21,932 bases of DNA from Holosporaceae bacterium (GCA_031284345.1 JAITAC010000115.1:1-21932), one strand, 5' to 3'; counted from the stretch's first letter, positions 7,999 to 15,763 are shown. A program made the numbers and translations. The notes: generated by a model from the sequence alone, not told the origin.

Positions 7999-8318
7999 CC
8001 CGCCAACATGATATTGGATCCGCGGGGCGGCGATTGGTATTTTTTAGGACATTTATATCGTAGAAAATTTTCGAAGCCGTGCGTAAGAAATCTCAAGCAC
8101 TGTTCCGTGCGGGCTGGAGACAGCTGCAAATGTTGTACTCCATCTATCACAATTAGTGCAAATATTTTTCAAAAAAAAGAATGTTGACATTTAAAAGACG
8201 TTATATTATTATGCAAATAAATCACTTAACAAAAATAAATTACTTATTTTCGTATGCGAGTTTTTTCGTTTTGTTGGTAATTTTTTGTATCAATATTATA
8301 TTAAATTGGAGAAAAAAC
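7999..8318. other. Intergenic region between the AsmA-like gene and the small exported protein gene
   Basis: A 320-bp spacer. Its first 50 bases are locally GC-rich, with CCAA/TTGG and CCGCC/GGCGG complementarities and a TTTTTT run at about 8040-8045. This could be a weak terminator for the AsmA-like gene. The middle (about 8046-8180) contains short unrelated open frames and nothing I recognise. The last 135 bases hold a near-consensus promoter at 8184-8212 and a roughly 100-base AT-rich leader. Confidence 0.5.
8184..8212 (+). promoter_or_regulatory. Strong sigma-70-type promoter for the 162-residue exported protein
   Basis: TTGACA (8184-8189, perfect -35), a 17-bp spacer, then TATTAT (8207-8212, five of six for -10). 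This is the best promoter match noticed in the window. Transcription would start near 8219 and leave a leader of about 100 bases before the ATG at 8319. It also shows that the in-frame ATG at 8181 cannot be the start, because that codon lies in the promoter. Confidence 0.75.
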
Positions 8319-8807
8319 ATGAGTAAGAAGAACGTTATTTTAGGATTATGTATGGCAATTTTGTCATCCAGTGTGGTTGAAGTAAAATGTATGGACGAGA
8401 ATTATTATAGAGACAACAGCGCTTGGTTATCAGCAGATACCGCTAGCGCAGCAATAAAAGACTCTATTCCATCCAAAGAAATATTAATGCGTATGATTTA
8501 TTCGGCTGTTTATGATGTAGCCTTCGTTCCCGTAATCTATGATGCTGTCAGAATAGGAAATTATGACTTTACAGCAGATGATATCGTGGGAATCATTGAT
8601 ACTTTAGCGATTTATGGGCAAAGCGAAGATAATGGTGATGGAGACAGTGCTGTTATATTAGCAGAGCTATTTTGGCCATATGTTAATGATTTTAATATAC
8701 CCATGGCGCGCTTGTCAGAAGCATTGTCTGATGCCGAATGGAACAACGAATATGGAAGAAATAGAATGATTGATTTCTTGCGGAGTCATGGAGTGCATAA
8801 CATGTAA
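8319..8807 (+). CDS. Unrecognised small exported protein (162 residues)
   Basis: I do not recognise a family. The start is fixed by a GGAG ribosome-binding site with 7-base spacing and by the promoter at 8184. The N-terminus MSKKNVILGLCMAILSSS is signal-peptide-like: two lysines then a hydrophobic core of about 15 residues, with cleavage probably between residues 18 and 25. The cysteine at 24 follows VEVK and is not a lipobox. The mature part is acidic and predicted mostly helical. It may hold two degenerate 39-residue helical units (about 62-100 and 120-158). Each contains V-x-D near its start and closes with a segment of the form I-D-x-L-x-x-x-G, so an ankyrin-like or other helical-repeat protein is possible. 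It precedes the cyclin-box gene on the same strand, separated by 577 bp. A secreted effector or periplasmic protein are both possible. Confidence 0.7.
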   Translation: MSKKNVILGLCMAILSSSVVEVKCMDENYYRDNSAWLSADTASAAIKDSIPSKEILMRMIYSAVYDVAFVPVIYDAVRIGNYDFTADDIVGIIDTLAIYGQSEDNGDGDSAVILAELFWPYVNDFNIPMARLSEALSDAEWNNEYGRNRMIDFLRSHGVHNM

Positions 8808-9384
8808 TAAAGCGCGCTAGTGTAGCGTAAGCTATGCTTGCAAAATAATTATGATTGAAAGAAGCCGAGAAAGAAATTTTGTGTTTAGTCATGCTGGCTT
8901 AGAAGAAGTACGCTGAGTTCAGCATTGCTACGGCACAGAAATCCCATTTCTTCCGTGGAATGGGTATGGTTAACTATCTTTTTCGGTTTATGCTTAGATA
9001 TCCCGCAATATCATAGCTACCTGACGGATTCTGTCATATATGTAGGTCTCCTTTAGTAAGTTTAACTACCTATTTGGGAGATCTTCTTATCTCTTTACAA
9101 GCAAAAATATCATTAAAACGTGCAATCAAATGGCGGTGGTTTATCCATCGATATAGTTTTCCTCTTTTTTTAACATAATATATATACTATTTTTTTTATT
9201 TTTTATAAATAATATTCATTTCTTTATATATTATATTTTCCGTACAGTATTTTTTTAAAATACGGTTTTAAAGCTACCCTGTTGGTAAAAAAAAGACAAA
9301 AAAATTAGCTAAAGTAATAAAACATTAATTATTTGCGTATAGTATAATTATTAAATACATCCAGTTTACAAAAGGAGAGACGCT
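8808..9384. other. Gene-free AT-rich region upstream of the cyclin-box gene
   Basis: A 577-bp stretch without a credible gene. Just after the preceding stop lie two adjacent mini-hairpins, CGCTA-GTG-TAGCG (8815-8827) and AAGC-TAT-GCTT (8829-8839), not followed by a T-run. The middle part (about 8850-9140) has normal composition and several small inverted repeats but only short open frames. From about 9160 to 9350 it is almost pure A and T with long T-runs. This includes a bulged hairpin around 9240-9265 made of CCG and TATTTT against AAAATACGG. The region ends with the promoter and ribosome-binding site of the next gene. It could be the decayed remains of a lost gene or a regulatory upstream region. 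Confidence 0.5.
9343..9348 (+). promoter_or_regulatory. Perfect -10 element upstream of the cyclin-box gene
   Basis: TATAAT matches the -10 consensus exactly and lies 36 bases before the ATG, so transcription would start near 9355. No good -35 is seen 16-18 bp upstream, so the promoter may be weak or activator-dependent. No GG-N10-GC sigma-54 element is visible here. Confidence 0.45.
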
Positions 9385-10464
9385 ATGACAAGGTGCATAT
9401 ATATAATATTTGTCTTGTTGTTTTTTAGTAATGTGTACGCAATGCAGATAGGAGAACATAAAGCTTATCATGCAATGACATTTCAGTATTCCGATATCGT
9501 ACAGTATTGTAAGCCGCTGAAACCCGAGAAATGCGTATTTCTTTCATATGGACAAAACGAACTGAAAAATTCTATTCCTATTTCTATAAATAAGCGTATT
9601 CCCATATCCTATAATTTCTGGAAAGATTTTTCAAGTCAAATAAATCCTAAATTTTTCATATGTTTCTATAAGAGCAACTTGTGGTTTGAAGGCAAAAAAG
9701 CATTGGAGATGTTAGTGAGACCCACAGCGCTATATAATATTTTTATATCACATCCTTCATTTAAGATGCATCCTTCGCCGGCCAACAGTATTTTCATAAA
9801 AGACGAGACGTTGAAGTATTTGCAAGCGGCCATATCTGAGAAATCCTGTCTTATTGTTGAAATGTGGTGGTATTTTATGGCGCCGTGTATATTTAAAGCT
9901 CCGAGGTATTTATTTTTGGAAAAGGACGGAAACATTATTTCATCGTCTGAAAATGGCATTCAAGAATCTTCGATGCTACTGGGCACAGGATTGGAAAAGC
10001 TGCACAACAGTCAATTGTATACGGCAAGTGCGACATTTATCAATGAAATCTTATCTGCCCATAAGCAAGAAACAAATCCCACAATGATTGACAGGATAAA
10101 TAGAACATTTAGAATAATAAAATTTTGCGATGAGTTGTCAGATTCTGATATTATTGTGGCGACGATTCTATTTGATAGATTATATAAGAGAATTCAAGAA
10201 CAGAAGCAAAATGGTCAGAAACTTCTTATTGAAATAAATGGCTTAAACATTAATTTGCTAGTGGTTAGTTGCATAATTCTTGCGAAAAAAATATTATACG
10301 ACGAGCCTAGTGAGAATCTCGGTTATGCGGATATGTTTATCACTTCTTTGGCTAACATTAATCTCCTGGAGAGACAAATCCTGGACACGCTCAATTTCGA
10401 TGTAAATGTTTCTTTGGAATGTTATAAAGAGTACAGGCAAAAGATTTTGGGTGATGCGTCTTAG
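9385..10464 (+). CDS. Predicted secreted protein with a C-terminal eukaryote-type cyclin box (PHO80/cyclin-Y-like)
   Basis: A 359-residue protein. The start has a strong AGGAG (9373-9377) with 7-base spacing. The N-terminus is a textbook signal peptide: MTRC, then hydrophobic IYIIFVLLFF, then SNVYA with likely cleavage after Ala19. Residues about 20-230 match nothing I recognise. Residues about 240-352 read as a cyclin box: SDSDIIVATILFDRLYKR, then LNINLLVVSCIILAKKILYD, then ITSLANINLLERQILDTLNF followed by DVNV. This parallels cyclin-Y and PHO80-family cyclins in order and spacing (ILLASKVWDD, then ELERQFLELLQFNINV). Lys302 and Glu329 align with the conserved Lys and Glu that contact the cyclin-dependent kinase in that fold. 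Cyclins are eukaryotic kinase-activating subunits, so a bacterial copy with an export signal suggests a host-directed effector acquired by transfer. That role is inference. It is convergent with addB. No catalytic motif was seen in the N-terminal part. Confidence 0.72.
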   Translation: MTRCIYIIFVLLFFSNVYAMQIGEHKAYHAMTFQYSDIVQYCKPLKPEKCVFLSYGQNELKNSIPISINKRIPISYNFWKDFSSQINPKFFICFYKSNLWFEGKKALEMLVRPTALYNIFISHPSFKMHPSPANSIFIKDETLKYLQAAISEKSCLIVEMWWYFMAPCIFKAPRYLFLEKDGNIISSSENGIQESSMLLGTGLEKLHNSQLYTASATFINEILSAHKQETNPTMIDRINRTFRIIKFCDELSDSDIIVATILFDRLYKRIQEQKQNGQKLLIEINGLNINLLVVSCIILAKKILYDEPSENLGYADMFITSLANINLLERQILDTLNFDVNVSLECYKEYRQKILGDAS

Positions 10465-10522
10465 CTGGAATGTGTTATGGGGAAGTTGCCGCCGGTTCGC
10501 AGTACAGAAATGGTATCTGGTA

Positions 10523-12982
10523 TTAGATATTGGCTATTTCGTCATCGTTCCATTCTTTTACTCGAGCCAGGTGGATATAGGCAGTGGAGTACTCGTCGTT
10601 GACGTTTACGTCATAGGGAATTCCCAACACGTTGTATTGTCTGATTAGTTCTGTGAATCCGGTTCTGGTGTTTTTAATGAGTTTTTCAATGGCTTCGGGG
10701 GAATCTCCCAGGAAGCGTTTTTCGCCGGTTTTTCCCGATCCATCAATGCAGAGGAAATACATGGTGTTTATTTGGGTTTTTTCGAGGGAAAATCCGTTTT
10801 TTTGGGCGATAATGGCCTCAAGGGACAGCTGTGGTTTGTAGCCATATTCGATTTCGTTTTTTGTGGGCAGCGTCGACGATGTTTTATAGTCGATTATGGA
10901 GATGGACTGGTCCGAATGAACATCGATTCTATCGGCACGGCAGTGCATTTCGAAGGAATAATCCGGCGACACGTCCACAGTGCAATATCCTGGTATTTCT
11001 GCGATGAGCACGTCATGGGGATCTATGTTTTCGCAGACATAGGTAAGAATATTTTTCAGGCGAAAAAACCACATGCCCAGATCGGATTCGTCCAGGTGCA
11101 TATGCTGCAAGACTTTTTTTGCGATTTCAGTAGCTTCGGGGAAATTAATTTTTGCTGTTTTTATTATTTCTTCCAAGACATTGTGGACATAATTTCCTTT
11201 TAGGTTGCGAGGATTATTTATGTAATTTAATTCTTTTAGGAGCAGTATTTTTTTGGCATAGAAAGCATAGGCGTTGTTTCGCAGCAGTGCTAGATCCGAG
11301 ACGGAAAAACTGCGCGGGCGATTTTCCAGATCCGGGATTGGAGCTTGGAACCTAATGGATTTTTTTTTCTGGGAATACAGGAGTGTGGCCACGAAGTTTT
11401 CCAGATATTTTTCCGATTGCAATGTATCTGTGATTTTATCCAGATACACATATCGTTGCTGCTGCACACCGTCGACGATCCGAGATCTGCTAATAAGCAC
11501 ATTGGATTTATGTGCGAGTCGTTCGAAGATGCGCTGTGTAAAAGCATTTTTTTCGGTTGCCGTTTGGATGCCGAGCGCATTAAACATGGATTTGCTCATC
11601 CAGAAATCGTTTTTTTCGGATACTTTAAGGTTACCATCGTTGGCGCCGGCGATGACGACGAGGTCTGCGTCCAGCAGCTGTGCCTCATTGATATTGACCA
11701 TAACGACGTTGTCTGTGGGGTTGAGAGAAGGCGGCGTTTCCATTGTAAGCAGCTGATTTTTCAGGAAAATTACGAATTCAGCTACGTTCATATCGCCAAA
11801 AAAATCTGTGTATCTGCGGAAAGGTTTCGCCATAGTCTCCAATTTTTGGGACGTCTCCGGATCCAGGAGTTTTAGGAAGAGGTTGCCGTAGTCGAACCAA
11901 TCGCCGAAGCTCCGCTGGTTTTTGTGGGAAATCAGGTTTTTCAGTTTTCCGACAATATCAAATTCGCATTGGTTATAGATTTCCATGACATCAAAAAAAT
12001 TTGTTGGCAAATGAGATTTCGTCCGACAAAACCATTCAAATGGCAGTAGGAAATCAGTGTATTGGCCGGTAAATTTTAGGACGTCTAGCACATTTTGCAG
12101 ATTAAATTCCTTTTCAATCATGTCCATTACCAGGGAAACGAGCATTCCGCTGTGGGTTTTGGAAAACGGCTCTCCGGACGCGGGCACAATATTCCAGTGT
12201 CGCAGCTCCATTTTTATTTTTTCGAGCAATTTCGGATCGTTAATGACCAAAAGCACATTTTTTTGCTCATGAATTGCTTTTCTTACGGCGATAGCCACTC
12301 CTAGAGCCTCTTCCGCAGGTGCAGAAAATTCCGCCAGTGCTACCGAAGCTTCGGGATAAAAAGAGAGTGGCTGTTCCTGTTCCGGCATAAAAATTATAGA
12401 ATTTTCAGATGCAAAAACTTGGCGCAAAAACAGTTGTGCAGAGCAATCGGTGTTTTCAATGCCAACTGAGGCCACCTGCTGATGCGAAATCGATGCCAGA
12501 AACGCTGCGAATTTTATTTTTGTAAGGCGCATGATGTTATGTATTTCGGGAGAGTGCGCGCATTCCAGCAGCAGCTCCAGAGTGGGGTTCCAGTATCCCT
12601 GCAGATGCTCTGGCACTGTGTGCTGCAGTTGTTCCGGATCGATATCTGCCAAAACCAGATCATTTAGGAGCGTGCAGATGCTTTTGGAAAGTTCAAACAT
12701 GACATTGGCGGAGATATTTTCATTTTTCAGATTCTGGATTACGCATCGCATAATAAGCGCCGTGATTTTATTATCGTCCCATTGAAGTTCATCGGAGAGG
12801 GTCGACATTATGGGCAACATCATGGAGCCAATATTTTTTTCCAGCAGAAGCTGTTTCAGCGTTTGGCAACTACGTCTATTGGGGAGAAAAATTTTTACGG
12901 GACCGAGTTTTTTTTTCAAGAAAAAATCCGCCACTTCCGGCAAAAAACGTTTGGTGATGGGGATTTTGTACATTGTCCCCAT
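10523..12982 (-). CDS. addB: Double-strand break repair protein AddB (alphaproteobacterial type)
   Basis: AddB is the non-motor helicase-like nuclease subunit of AddAB, which resects double-strand breaks for RecA loading. The N-terminus shows the family's IFLPNRRSCQTL segment near residue 27. The middle has helicase-like features without a Walker A motif (VVIAGANDGNLKV matches the family's LAGLNEG-type segment). The C-terminal third is a PD-(D/E)XK nuclease with RADRIDV followed by IIDYKTSS near residue 700, and it ends with the characteristic IHLARVKEW. The start at 12982 overlaps the preceding stop (TGATG) and has GAGG upstream; a longer frame open to 13186 runs inside the previous gene. 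At 819 residues it is shorter than typical relatives of about 1000. The partner addA usually follows directly but is absent here; the next gene is the convergent cyclin-box gene. Confidence 0.88.
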   Translation of the reverse strand: MGTMYKIPITKRFLPEVADFFLKKKLGPVKIFLPNRRSCQTLKQLLLEKNIGSMMLPIMSTLSDELQWDDNKITALIMRCVIQNLKNENISANVMFELSKSICTLLNDLVLADIDPEQLQHTVPEHLQGYWNPTLELLLECAHSPEIHNIMRLTKIKFAAFLASISHQQVASVGIENTDCSAQLFLRQVFASENSIIFMPEQEQPLSFYPEASVALAEFSAPAEEALGVAIAVRKAIHEQKNVLLVINDPKLLEKIKMELRHWNIVPASGEPFSKTHSGMLVSLVMDMIEKEFNLQNVLDVLKFTGQYTDFLLPFEWFCRTKSHLPTNFFDVMEIYNQCEFDIVGKLKNLISHKNQRSFGDWFDYGNLFLKLLDPETSQKLETMAKPFRRYTDFFGDMNVAEFVIFLKNQLLTMETPPSLNPTDNVVMVNINEAQLLDADLVVIAGANDGNLKVSEKNDFWMSKSMFNALGIQTATEKNAFTQRIFERLAHKSNVLISRSRIVDGVQQQRYVYLDKITDTLQSEKYLENFVATLLYSQKKKSIRFQAPIPDLENRPRSFSVSDLALLRNNAYAFYAKKILLLKELNYINNPRNLKGNYVHNVLEEIIKTAKINFPEATEIAKKVLQHMHLDESDLGMWFFRLKNILTYVCENIDPHDVLIAEIPGYCTVDVSPDYSFEMHCRADRIDVHSDQSISIIDYKTSSTLPTKNEIEYGYKPQLSLEAIIAQKNGFSLEKTQINTMYFLCIDGSGKTGEKRFLGDSPEAIEKLIKNTRTGFTELIRQYNVLGIPYDVNVNDEYSTAYIHLARVKEWNDDEIANI

Positions 12983-13830
12983 CAGTTGTTTACCTCGAAC
13001 TGCATTTGGTCGTAGGCGGGACGAATGTGTGGCGGAAGTATCTGCAGCAGATGATCGTAATTCATGCGAATGCTCATGTGAGTCAGATAGGTCATTTGGG
13101 GTTTTAGTATTTCCACCCATTGCAGAATGGTATCGATATTGGCGTGGTTCGAATGTATTTCCGGAGACAGGCAATCCACGACCCAAACATCAAGTCCGTA
13201 CAGTTTGCTGAACGATTCTTCTGGAAATCTAACGACGTCAGTGGTGTAGGCGAAACTTCCAACGCGAATACCCATTGATTTCGAATGACCATGATCCTGT
13301 TCGAAGCAAATGCCGGAAATATCTCCGATCTGGAAGTGATTGGTAATGATGTTAGCGGATATGTATGGTTTGTATATACTTGCGCTGCCGCTATTTAGGT
13401 GGTGCGTATCCTCGAACAGGTAAAAAAACATGTTTTTTATGGATGCTATACATTCGGCGTTGGAATATATTTCTAGATTTCTACCGGATTTAAAAAAAAT
13501 CGGACGCAGTTCATTGATGCCACTGGTGTGATCGTAATGGGCATGGGTGAAAATGACGCCATCGACTTTAGAGAAGCTACTGCCTAACGAATTTTTTTCT
13601 CCATTGACGCTGTGGGATTCAGCGCTCCTATTCCTGCAAGATTCGTATATCAGCAACTGCTGCCGCAGATCCGGCGACATGTCCACCAGCAGAAAAGTAT
13701 TTTCGGTTTCCAGAATGATGGAAGACCGCGTTCTTATATTTTTTTCATTATTTTTATTGCAGTTGCCCCATCCATATTTCAACGCCGGAACACCAGTCGA
13801 AGAGCCACATCCGAGTATTGTTACTTTCAT
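12982..13830 (-). CDS. PhnP-like MBL-fold metallo-hydrolase
   Basis: A 282-residue metallo-beta-lactamase-fold phosphodiesterase-type enzyme related to PhnP. The N-terminus VTILGCGSSTGVPAL is the family's glycine-rich opening. The metal-binding HxHxDH motif is THAHYDHTSG near residue 98. Later ligands are likely the histidine of FEQDHGHSKSMG, the Asp of YTTDVV, and the histidine of LTHMSIRMNYDHL near the C-terminus. It closes with the IRPAYDQM signature seen in alphaproteobacterial members. The start at 13830 is set by an ATGA overlap with the tyrS stop. The stop overlaps the addB start by one base. The substrate is not predictable; related genes occur beside tatD or metG in alphaproteobacteria, but here it lies between tyrS and addB. 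Confidence 0.85.
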   Translation of the reverse strand: MKVTILGCGSSTGVPALKYGWGNCNKNNEKNIRTRSSIILETENTFLLVDMSPDLRQQLLIYESCRNRSAESHSVNGEKNSLGSSFSKVDGVIFTHAHYDHTSGINELRPIFFKSGRNLEIYSNAECIASIKNMFFYLFEDTHHLNSGSASIYKPYISANIITNHFQIGDISGICFEQDHGHSKSMGIRVGSFAYTTDVVRFPEESFSKLYGLDVWVVDCLSPEIHSNHANIDTILQWVEILKPQMTYLTHMSIRMNYDHLLQILPPHIRPAYDQMQFEVNN

Positions 13831-15083
13831 GCTTTCCAAACAATCAACAAATGTTTTTTCTTTCCGCAGCTTAATTTTATAAAGCCACTGGCAAAAGAAT
13901 CTGGAGATATTTTATAATTTTCATCGATGATCGAATCGTTCACTTGAACGCCATTACCGCGCAGCAATCTTTTGGCATCTCCTCTGCTTTCGCACATGCC
14001 AGCGTTTACCAGGATATCCACCAGAGAAGTGGTCTCGATTTCTGCTGCGTTCAGCTCGTATTTTGGAACGGACGTCATGCTGGCGAAATCTTGCGAATTT
14101 TTGTCGAACAGACCCGCAGCAGATCGATGTATTGCTTCCAGAGAATGATGTCCATGGACTCTGGCAGTAACTTCGTTTGCCAGCAGCTTTTTTATTTCGT
14201 TTAGCTCATGTCCCTGCAGAGATTCCATTTTTTTGATTTCGTCCAGAGGCGTATCACTGAACAGATACATCATTTTTATTACGTCGGTATCGTCTATGTT
14301 TCTCCAATATTGCCAGAAATCGTAGGCGCTGTACATTTCAGGTAATAGCCAAACGGCTCCGGTGGCGGTTTTCCCCATTTTTTTGCCGTCGCTGGTGGTC
14401 AGCAGCGGACACGTGCAGCCGAAAATTTCCAGACCGAGTTTTTTTCGCGCTAGCTCAACGCCGCATACAATATTTCCCCACTGATCCTGGCCGCCAAATT
14501 GAATTCTACAGCCTCTTTTTTGATATAATTCACAAAAATCATGAGCCTGCAGCACCATATAGTTGAATTCCAAAAAACTCAGCGAATTATTTTCCGTCAA
14601 TTTAGATTTTACCGAATCGAATCCGATCATGCGATTGATGGAAAAATATTTTCCAGTTTCCCGAAGAAAAGGAATATACTCCAATTTGTCCAGCCAGTCG
14701 GCGTTATCCACCATGACGGCGTCGGACTCGCCATCGCCAAATTTTAGAAACGGTTTCAGACAGGCTTTTATGCCCACCATATTTTCGGAGATCTGTTCGT
14801 TGGTCAGCAGAGGTCTTGCGGTGTTGCGGAAAGAGGGATCCCCGATTTTGGAGGTACCTCCGCCCACCAGCACAATGGGCTTGTGACCATGTTTCTGAAA
14901 CAGACGCAGCAGCGAAATCGGGATAAAACTACCGATATGAAGGCTCTTGGCGGTGATATCGAATCCCACGTATCCGCATCCGATGCCAGAGCTGAGGTAC
15001 TCGTCCATTTCCTCTAAATTTGTGAACTGGTACAAGAATCCCCGGGTACTGGCCTCGTTCAAAAAAGAAGATTTAAATTTCAT
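13827..15083 (-). CDS. tyrS: Tyrosyl-tRNA synthetase
   Basis: Charges tRNA-Tyr with tyrosine in the cytoplasm (class I synthetase). The HIGH motif is read as HIGS near residue 50. The KMSKS loop appears as KKMGKT near residue 233, a form common in alphaproteobacteria. The tyrosine-binding FGGQDQWGNI and LEFNYMVLQAHDF segments are present. A C-terminal S4 RNA-binding domain occupies about residues 350-415 (GMCESRGDAKRLLRGNGVQVN). The 418-residue length is standard. It starts 23 bp after the alpha/beta hydrolase and its stop overlaps the next gene as ATGA, so all four genes from 15763 down to 10523 probably form one operon. The ribosome-binding sequence (GTGAGC) is weak. Confidence 0.97.
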   Translation of the reverse strand: MKFKSSFLNEASTRGFLYQFTNLEEMDEYLSSGIGCGYVGFDITAKSLHIGSFIPISLLRLFQKHGHKPIVLVGGGTSKIGDPSFRNTARPLLTNEQISENMVGIKACLKPFLKFGDGESDAVMVDNADWLDKLEYIPFLRETGKYFSINRMIGFDSVKSKLTENNSLSFLEFNYMVLQAHDFCELYQKRGCRIQFGGQDQWGNIVCGVELARKKLGLEIFGCTCPLLTTSDGKKMGKTATGAVWLLPEMYSAYDFWQYWRNIDDTDVIKMMYLFSDTPLDEIKKMESLQGHELNEIKKLLANEVTARVHGHHSLEAIHRSAAGLFDKNSQDFASMTSVPKYELNAAEIETTSLVDILVNAGMCESRGDAKRLLRGNGVQVNDSIIDENYKISPDSFASGFIKLSCGKKKHLLIVWKA

Positions 15084-15106
15084 AAATGCTCACTTTCATA
15101 CAAGAA

Positions 15107-15763
15107 TTACAGGTTTACTGCCATCTGATCATATCTAGGGCTTACATATTCTGTAACACACTTTTTGATGGTATCCAAATGATTTTTGAAAGAATGGTCG
15201 CAGCTGGGAATAACTCGATAGTCAATGGAGATTCCTTTCTGGGAGTTGAGTTTTTCTACTAATTTATTAACGTTAAAAATGGGACAAATTTCGTCGTTTT
15301 CTCCGTTTATTATCATACCAGAAACCGGACACGGCGCCAAAAACGAGAAATCATAGAGATTGGCCGGAGGACATACCGAAATAAATCCTGCAATTTCCGG
15401 ACGTCTCATGAGCAATTGCATACCAATGAGGGATCCAAACGAAAATCCCGCAACCCAGAGTTCGCGTTTTCCTTGATTTATGGACTGTATCCAATCCAAA
15501 ACTGCGGCGGTGTCGGTTAGTTCGCCTTCTCCCTTGTCGTAGACTCCTTCGGATTTTCCTACGCCTCTAAAATTAAATCGAATGGCAGAAAAACCATTCT
15601 CAATAAATGCGCTATAGAGCGTAAGAGTTACACGATTGTTCATACTTCCTCCTTGCAGAGGATTAGGATGCAATACTATAACTAAAGGAGCATTCGGATC
15701 TTTGCTGTGGTGATATCTGGCTTCGATTCTTCCGGCATGTCCTGTTAAAACTATTTCTGGCAT
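15107..15763 (-). CDS. Alpha/beta hydrolase (COG2945-type)
   Basis: A 218-residue cytoplasmic alpha/beta-hydrolase of a type widespread in alphaproteobacteria; the substrate is unknown. The oxyanion-hole region is VLHPNPLQGGSMNN. The FNFRGVGKSEG segment follows. The nucleophile elbow is GFSFG (Ser near residue 108). The acid is probably Asp in INGENDEICP and the base is the His of SCDHSFKNH near residue 191. No signal peptide is seen. The start has a good GGAG ribosome-binding site 8 bases upstream. It is the first gene of the minus-strand unit that continues into tyrS, with an operator-like inverted repeat in its upstream region. Confidence 0.87.
   Translation of the reverse strand: MPEIVLTGHAGRIEARYHHSKDPNAPLVIVLHPNPLQGGSMNNRVTLTLYSAFIENGFSAIRFNFRGVGKSEGVYDKGEGELTDTAAVLDWIQSINQGKRELWVAGFSFGSLIGMQLLMRRPEIAGFISVCPPANLYDFSFLAPCPVSGMIINGENDEICPIFNVNKLVEKLNSQKGISIDYRVIPSCDHSFKNHLDTIKKCVTEYVSPRYDQMAVNL

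Noticed and set aside
8046..8183. Possible remnant coding sequence ending in a cysteine-rich peptide after the AsmA-like gene
   Set aside because: Short frames only, no start with a ribosome-binding site, and no family I can recognise.
8181..8318. N-terminal extension of the small exported protein starting at 8181
   Set aside because: The ATG lies within the promoter -35 region and has no ribosome-binding site. The start at 8319 has GGAG and yields a signal peptide.
11345..11875. 176-codon open frame on the plus strand opposite addB
   Set aside because: Antisense to AddB, with composition expected of a reverse-frame shadow and no domain recognised.
12983..13186. 68-residue N-terminal extension of AddB
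   Set aside because: It lies wholly inside the preceding metallo-hydrolase gene, has unrelated composition, and the family-like N-terminus begins at 12982 with a stop/start overlap.
14410..14415. CACGTG core inside tyrS as a third parS site
   Set aside because: The flanks (cgga before, cagc after) do not match TGTTNC or GAAACA; only the 6-bp core agrees.
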